Positions 59,741 through 64,000 of a DNA stretch of 64,000 bases are shown piece by piece. A model generated the notes under the pieces. The model saw nothing but the letters and a program-made list of their open reading frames with translations. It was not told the origin of the DNA and ran no database searches. Where the stretch lies: positions 1 to 64,000 of the forward strand of contig NZ_JAERQY020000002.1 of assembly GCF_016735495.2 (NCBI RefSeq), read 5' to 3'. Origin of the DNA: Lysobacter sp. MMG2 (GTDB taxonomy: Bacteria > Pseudomonadota > Gammaproteobacteria > Xanthomonadales > Xanthomonadaceae). The position numbers and the translations under genes were made by a program. Every line of letters starts with the position of its first letter. The first letter of the stretch is position 1.

Positions 59741-61213
59741 ATGTTCAAAAACCTGTTCCTCACCAAGCCGGTCGAGCCCGCCGGTCACGTCGATGCGGGC
59801 GAGCCCGTTGAAGGCAGCCTCCAGGGCGAGGCCACCCTCAAGCGGTCTCTCACGGCCACGCAGTTGGTGATGCTGGGCATCGGTGCCGTCATCGGCGCGG
59901 GCATCTTCGTCCTCTCCGGACACGCCGCCGCCGAACACGCGGGCCCGGCGATCGTGCTGAGCTTCGTCATCGCCGGCTTCGCCTGTGCGCTGGCGGGCCT
60001 GTGCTACGCCGAGTTCGCTTCGATGCTGCCGGTCTCGGGCAGCGCCTACTCCTATTCCTATGCCACGCTCGGCGAGTTCGTCGCCTGGTTCATCGGCTGG
60101 AACCTGGTGCTGGAATACATGTTCGCCGCCTCCACCGTCGCGGTGGGCTGGTCGGGTTACCTCAACAGCCTGCTGAGCACCTTCGGCATGGCGCTGCCCG
60201 CGTCGCTCGCGGCGGCACCGCTGAACGTGGTCGACGGCAGCATCGTCTACACCGGTGGCCTCATCAATCTGCCGGCCGTGGCGATCATCGCCGCCATCAG
60301 CGGCCTGTGCTACGTGGGCATCACCCAGTCGGCCTTCGTCAACTCGATCATCGTCGCCATCAAGGTGTTCGTGATCGTGTTGTTCGTCGCCTTCGCCGCC
60401 AAGTACATCAACCCGGACAACTGGGTGCCGTTCATTCCGGAGAACCAGGGTCCGGGCCGCTACGGCATCGACGGCATCATCCGCGGCGCCTCGGTGGTGT
60501 TCTTCGCCTACATCGGCTTCGACGCGGTCTCCACCGCGGCCGGTGAAGCCAAGAACCCGCAGCGCGACATGCCCATCGGCATCCTCGGCTCACTGGTCAT
60601 CTGCACCATCATCTACATCATCGTCGCGCTGGTGCTGACGGGCCTGCTGCCGTATCCGCAGCTGAGCACGCCCAAGCCGGTCGCCACGGCGCTGGAAGCG
60701 TACCCGGCCCTGGCGTGGCTCAAGCACATCGTCGAAATCGGCGCCATCGCCGGCCTGAGCTCGGTGATCCTGGTGATGCTGATGGGCCAGCCGCGCATCT
60801 TCTACTCGATGTCGAAGGACGGCCTGCTGCCGAAGGTCTTCGCCAAGGTCCATCCGAAGTTCCAGACGCCGTACATCGGCACGATCATCGTCGGCATCTT
60901 CGCCGCGCTGCTGGCCGGCTTCCTGCCGATCGGCCTGCTCGGCGAACTGGTCTCGATGGGCACGCTGCTGGCCTTCGCCACGGTGTCGATCGGCGTGCTG
61001 GTGCTGCGCAAGAGCCGCCCGGACCTGCCGCGTCCGTTCCGCGTGCCGGCTGCCGCGATCATCTGCCCGCTCGGTGCGGCCGCGTGTCTGTACCTGTTCT
61101 GGAAGCCGTTCTCCGAGCATTGGCCGCTGATGACCGGCTGGACCGCGATCGGCCTGCTGATCTACTTCACCTACGGCTATCGCAACAGCAAGGTCCGCAA
61201 GAACTTGCGCTGA
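59741..61213 (+). CDS. APC-superfamily amino acid permease (CAT type), first copy
   Basis: 490 residues with about 12 membrane helices. TM1 carries the APC unwinding motif GIGAVIGAGIF; LCYAEFASMLPVSGSAYSYSY and FFAYIGFDAVSTAAGEAKNPQRDMPIGI are typical of the cationic amino acid transporter family (YfnA-like). It probably imports amino acids by proton symport; the substrate is not readable. A paralogue with the same plan follows 99 bases later, separated by a hairpin. Confidence 0.9.
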   Translation: MFKNLFLTKPVEPAGHVDAGEPVEGSLQGEATLKRSLTATQLVMLGIGAVIGAGIFVLSGHAAAEHAGPAIVLSFVIAGFACALAGLCYAEFASMLPVSGSAYSYSYATLGEFVAWFIGWNLVLEYMFAASTVAVGWSGYLNSLLSTFGMALPASLAAAPLNVVDGSIVYTGGLINLPAVAIIAAISGLCYVGITQSAFVNSIIVAIKVFVIVLFVAFAAKYINPDNWVPFIPENQGPGRYGIDGIIRGASVVFFAYIGFDAVSTAAGEAKNPQRDMPIGILGSLVICTIIYIIVALVLTGLLPYPQLSTPKPVATALEAYPALAWLKHIVEIGAIAGLSSVILVMLMGQPRIFYSMSKDGLLPKVFAKVHPKFQTPYIGTIIVGIFAALLAGFLPIGLLGELVSMGTLLAFATVSIGVLVLRKSRPDLPRPFRVPAAAIICPLGAAACLYLFWKPFSEHWPLMTGWTAIGLLIYFTYGYRNSKVRKNLR

Positions 61214-61228
61214 TCGCTGATTCACCCC

Positions 61229-61257
61229 AAGGCCGGCGGTTTCCCCGCCGGCCTTGT
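61229..61257 (+). terminator. Hairpin between the two permease genes
   Basis: AAGGCCGGCGG TTTCC CCGCCGGCCTT followed by a weak TGTTCGTT tract. Strong stem but poor T-run, so partial read-through into the second permease is possible. Confidence 0.7.
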
Positions 61258-61312
61258 TCGTTACAGCCATGCCATTCAATGCCGGCCGCGCGCCGGCACC
61301 GGGGACAACGCG

Positions 61313-62737
61313 ATGTTCCGACAACTCTGGGCGACCAAGCATCCCCACGCCAGCCACGCCGACGCACAAGGCCTCGAACTGCACCGCACGCTCGGCCCCT
61401 GGGGCCTGACGGCGCTGGGCATCGGCGCAGTGATCGGCGGCGGCATCTTCGTCATCACCGGCCAGGCGGCGGCGAATCACGCCGGCCCGGCCATCATGCT
61501 GTCCTTCGTGCTGGCGGCCATTTGCTGCACGTTCTGCGCGTTGGCCTACGCCGAGTTCGCCTCGATGGTGCCGGTCTCCGGCAGCGCCTACACCTACACC
61601 TACGCCACGCTGGGCGAAATGTCGGCGTGGTTCATCGGCTGGATGCTGGTACTGGAATACGGCGTGTCCGCCTCGGCGGTCGCGGTGAGCTGGACCGGCT
61701 ACTTCCTCAGCCTGCTGCAACACTTCGACATCACCTTGCCCAAGGCCTGGGTGAGCGCGCCACTGGACGGGCAGCTGCGCCCCACCGGCGCCATCGCCAA
61801 CCTGCCCGCGGCCGCCATCGTGCTGCTGCTGACGTGGCTGTGCTACGTGGGCATCCGCAAGTCGTCGGCCATGAACATGGCGATGGTGGTGCTCAAGACC
61901 GGCCTGATCCTGCTGGTGATCTTCGTCGGCTGGAAGTATGTGAATCCGGCCAACTGGGAACCCTTCATCCCCGCCAACGAGGGCCCGGGCAAGTTCGGCT
62001 GGGAAGGCGTGCTGCGCGGCGCTTCGATGGTGTTCTTCGCCTACATCGGTTTCGAGGCGGTGTCGGTCGCCGCGCAGGAATCGCACAAGCCGCAGCGCGA
62101 CCTGCCCATCGGCATGCTCGCCTCGCTCGCCATCTGCACGGTGCTCTACATCGCGATGGCCGCGGTGATGACCGGCCTGGTGCCGTTCTACCAGCTGGGC
62201 ACGGACGAGCCGGTGGTGACCGCCGTCGCCGCGCACCCGGAGCTGGGCTGGTTGCGCGTGGTGGTCGAAATCGGCGCGCTGATCGGCCTGTCGTCGGTGG
62301 TGCTGGTGATGATCATCGGCCAGCCGCGCATCTTCATGATCATGGCGCGCGACGGCCTGTTGCCGCCGGTGTTCACCAAGATCCACCCCGAGTACCGCAC
62401 GCCGCACATCAACACGGTCATCACCGGCATCGGCATCGCCCTGCTGGCGGCGCTGTTCCCGCTGGACGTGCTGGGCGAGCTGACCTCGATGGGCACGCTG
62501 ATCGCCTTCGCCGCGGTCTGCGGCGGCGTGCTGATCCTGCGCCGCACCCAGCCGGACCTGCCGCGTCCGTTCCGCATTCCGGCGGCGTGGCTCATCTGCG
62601 GCGCGGGCATCCTCAGCTGCCTGGCGCTGCTGTCGACGATGACCGCGCACAACTGGTTCCTGATGGCGGTGTGGACGATCGGCGGCTTCCTGATCTACTT
62701 CCTGTACGGCTACCGCCACAGCCGCATGCACGGCTGA
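61313..62737 (+). CDS. APC-superfamily amino acid permease (CAT type), second copy
   Basis: 474 residues, about 12 membrane helices, clearly related to the gene before it: GIGAVIGGGIF, LAYAEFASMVPVSGSAYTYTY, FFAYIGFEAVSVAAQESHKPQRDLPIG, GQPRIFMIMARDGLLPPVF. It differs in the periplasmic loop after TM4 and in the short N-terminus. Tandem duplication with divergence suggests two substrate ranges. It ends at a strong bidirectional terminator. Confidence 0.9.
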   Translation: MFRQLWATKHPHASHADAQGLELHRTLGPWGLTALGIGAVIGGGIFVITGQAAANHAGPAIMLSFVLAAICCTFCALAYAEFASMVPVSGSAYTYTYATLGEMSAWFIGWMLVLEYGVSASAVAVSWTGYFLSLLQHFDITLPKAWVSAPLDGQLRPTGAIANLPAAAIVLLLTWLCYVGIRKSSAMNMAMVVLKTGLILLVIFVGWKYVNPANWEPFIPANEGPGKFGWEGVLRGASMVFFAYIGFEAVSVAAQESHKPQRDLPIGMLASLAICTVLYIAMAAVMTGLVPFYQLGTDEPVVTAVAAHPELGWLRVVVEIGALIGLSSVVLVMIIGQPRIFMIMARDGLLPPVFTKIHPEYRTPHINTVITGIGIALLAALFPLDVLGELTSMGTLIAFAAVCGGVLILRRTQPDLPRPFRIPAAWLICGAGILSCLALLSTMTAHNWFLMAVWTIGGFLIYFLYGYRHSRMHG

Positions 62738-62759
62738 CGGTTCTGCTGCGGGGACAACG

Positions 62760-62791
62760 AAAAAGGGCGCCCTCGCGGCGCCCTTTTTTTT
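62760..62791. terminator. Bidirectional terminator between permease and HiPIP genes
   Basis: AAAAAGGGCGC CCTCGCG GCGCCCTTTTTTTT. The A-run on one side and T-run on the other let it end both the permease mRNA (plus) and the HiPIP mRNA (minus). Confidence 0.93.
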
Positions 62792-62822
62792 GTGGGTCGG
62801 CATCGCCTTCCCGATCGCCGCT

Positions 62823-63173
62823 TCAGGCCTTCTTCGCCCAGGCCGTGCACCACCCCTTCGCCGACACCGTGTTCTGCGGAAACATCTGGCACGGCCCGGA
62901 CGGCTCGCCCTTGGCACCCTTGTAGAAGTTGCAGTTCGCGCAGCTGCTGCCGGGCTTGAAGAGGGCGTGCTTCACCGTCGCCGCGTTGTCGGTATAGGCC
63001 AGGGCCTTGGCGAGGGCGTTGTCGGGCGTGAGCCGGGGCAGCGTCGCGGCGGTCGCGGGCTTCGCGGCCGGCGAGGCCGCCTGGCGGGCCACCGCTTCCG
63101 TTCCCAAGGCCGCCATCGCGATCAGCGCCGCCTTGCCGAGAAAGCGTCGCCTCGAAGGGTCATGAGCGTTCAT
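62823..63173 (-). CDS. High-potential iron-sulfur protein (HiPIP)
   Basis: 116 residues: twin-arginine signal (SRRRFLGKAALIAMAALG), then a mature domain of about 75 residues with cysteines at 78, 81, 95 and 109 (CANC, GPC, GWC), the HiPIP pattern C-x2-C-x13-C-x13-C binding a [4Fe-4S] cluster. It is a periplasmic one-electron carrier, often donating to terminal oxidases or photosynthetic reaction centres; here the likely partner is a respiratory oxidase elsewhere. Tat export fits folding around the cluster in the cytoplasm. Confidence 0.93.
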   Translation of the reverse strand: MNAHDPSRRRFLGKAALIAMAALGTEAVARQAASPAAKPATAATLPRLTPDNALAKALAYTDNAATVKHALFKPGSSCANCNFYKGAKGEPSGPCQMFPQNTVSAKGWCTAWAKKA

Positions 63174-63289
63174 GGGCCACCTCCACGGGCGGGAGTATCC
63201 GAGCGCGAAGGTAGGCCGGCGTGAGGGTGAACGCCCTCCGCCCCGATCCGGTAACCCGGCCTTTCCCGAGGGTCCGCTACACTTTCCCC

Positions 63290-63928
63290 ATGAACCACAC
63301 CCTCCCCTACGACCCCCAGCGCCTGGCGCATTGCGCCGGGGAGATCATCGTGAACGTGCGCGAGCTGTCGGCGCTGGGCTGGACGCCGGCGACCAGCAGC
63401 AACTTCTCGCGCCGGATGGACGCGGCCAACATCGCCATCACCGTCTCCGGCCGCGACAAGGGCAAGCTGACCGAGGCCGACATCATGGTCGTGGACCTGG
63501 ACGGCCAGCCGGTCGCGACCAGCCAGAAGTCCTCCGCCGAGACGCTCCTGCACACCCAGCTCTACAAGCGCTTTCCGGAGATCGGCTGCGTCCTGCACAC
63601 GCACTCGATGGTCCAGACCGTCGCCTCGCGCCTGTACGCCGGGCCCGGCCATGTGCATCTGGAGGGCTACGAGCTCTTGAAAGCCTTCGCGGGCAACACC
63701 ACCCACGAAACGAGCGTCGAACTTCCCGTCCTGCCCAACAGCCAGGACATGCACACGCTGGCCGCGCAGGTGGATTGCCTGCTGGATCGCCAGCAGATGT
63801 GGGGTTACCTGATCGACGGCCACGGCCTCTATGCCTGGGGCCGCGACATGCCCGAAGCCCGCCGCCACCTGGAAGCATTCGAATTCCTGCTCGGCTGCGA
63901 GCTTGAACTGAGGAGACTGCAGCGATGA
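63290..63928 (+). CDS. mtnB: Methylthioribulose-1-phosphate dehydratase
   Basis: 212 residues from the ATG at 63290. Class II aldolase fold: [64 protein letters not shown] with zinc-ligand histidines, and [28 protein letters not shown]. It dehydrates methylthioribulose-1-phosphate in the methionine salvage pathway (EC 4.2.1.109). Its stop overlaps the next gene (ATGA), so it is the first gene of an mtnBD operon. Confidence 0.94.
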   Translation: MNHTLPYDPQRLAHCAGEIIVNVRELSALGWTPATSSNFSRRMDAANIAITVSGRDKGKLTEADIMVVDLDGQPVATSQKSSAETLLHTQLYKRFPEIGCVLHTHSMVQTVASRLYAGPGHVHLEGYELLKAFAGNTTHETSVELPVLPNSQDMHTLAAQVDCLLDRQQMWGYLIDGHGLYAWGRDMPEARRHLEAFEFLLGCELELRRLQR

Positions 63929-64000
63929 GCCGCCTGCGCATTTTTTCCGAGAACGACCCGTCCAACCCGCGCCTGTCCACCGCCGACCACGCCGAGATGG
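63925..64000 (+). CDS. mtnD: Acireductone dioxygenase, N-terminus only (cut by window edge)
   Basis: ATG at 63925 overlaps the mtnB stop; 25 codons are visible ([20 protein letters not shown] and on). This start is typical of acireductone dioxygenase (cupin), which converts the acireductone to the keto acid of methionine. The context after mtnB makes the call firm despite the short piece. Confidence 0.85.
   Translation, partial: MSRLRIFSENDPSNPRLSTADHAEM

Noticed and set aside
60590-62917. 775-codon minus-strand frame opposite the permeases
   Set aside because: Composition (His/Arg/Gln/Asp) is that of antisense of membrane helices; the plus strand shows two complete permeases.

Overview
The window is a high-GC chromosomal segment, roughly two-thirds G+C by eye, from a gammaproteobacterium of the Xanthomonadaceae/Lysobacteraceae, most like Lysobacter or a close relative. 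The grounds are a fused isobutyryl-CoA mutase close to leucine dehydrogenase, a scattered leucine/isovalerate (liu) degradation set, DUF4019/DUF3228/DUF1456/DUF2388 families, many short palindromic intergenic repeats of the CCCGGCCTTCGCCGGG type, a GH18 chitinase and a subtilisin-type autotransporter. I found no rRNA, tRNA, CRISPR array or prophage. The only mobile element visible is the start of an IS3-family transposase at the left edge.

Layout. 1-5950 (minus strand) is a type VI secretion island: VgrG spike, DUF4123 loading adaptor, a large VasX-like effector with a hydrophobic C-terminus, and a small translationally coupled ORF interrupted by the IS. 6330-22538 is a mosaic of small genes: envelope and secreted proteins, GH18 chitinase, Gfo/Idh/MocA oxidoreductase, M14 carboxypeptidase, orphan PAAR-like protein, membrane-anchored Mrr-type nuclease, small Omp85 protein, an S4/RsuA-type protein lacking the usual catalytic Asp, and Sel1-repeat proteins. 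22503-22883 holds two colliding ORFs of lower G+C.

22944-52037 is dominated by branched-chain acyl metabolism. It holds fused isobutyryl-CoA mutase, leucine dehydrogenase, isovaleryl-CoA dehydrogenase, acetyl-CoA acetyltransferase, methylcrotonyl-CoA carboxylase beta and alpha, methylglutaconyl-CoA hydratase, HMG-CoA lyase and an HSD10-like dehydrogenase. Together these can take leucine to acetyl-CoA and acetoacetate. They can also supply or recycle the branched acyl-CoAs that xanthomonads use for iso-fatty acids. Interspersed are carbonic anhydrase, the autotransporter protease, two alanine-rich lipoproteins, a bactofilin gene pair, the feoAB iron-uptake operon with a Fur-box-like palindrome, and a PAS-GGDEF-EAL protein.

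52156-64000 carries EF-P-like YeiP, a GNAT enzyme, a DUF2388/DUF4105 zincin pair, divergent D-2-hydroxyglutarate dehydrogenase and serA (likely functionally coupled), a Nudix hydrolase, two adjacent APC permeases, a high-potential iron-sulfur protein, and the start of a methionine-salvage operon (mtnB, mtnD).

All product names come from reading the translations. No database search was run. Start codons were chosen from Shine-Dalgarno spacing, signal peptides and overlaps where possible.
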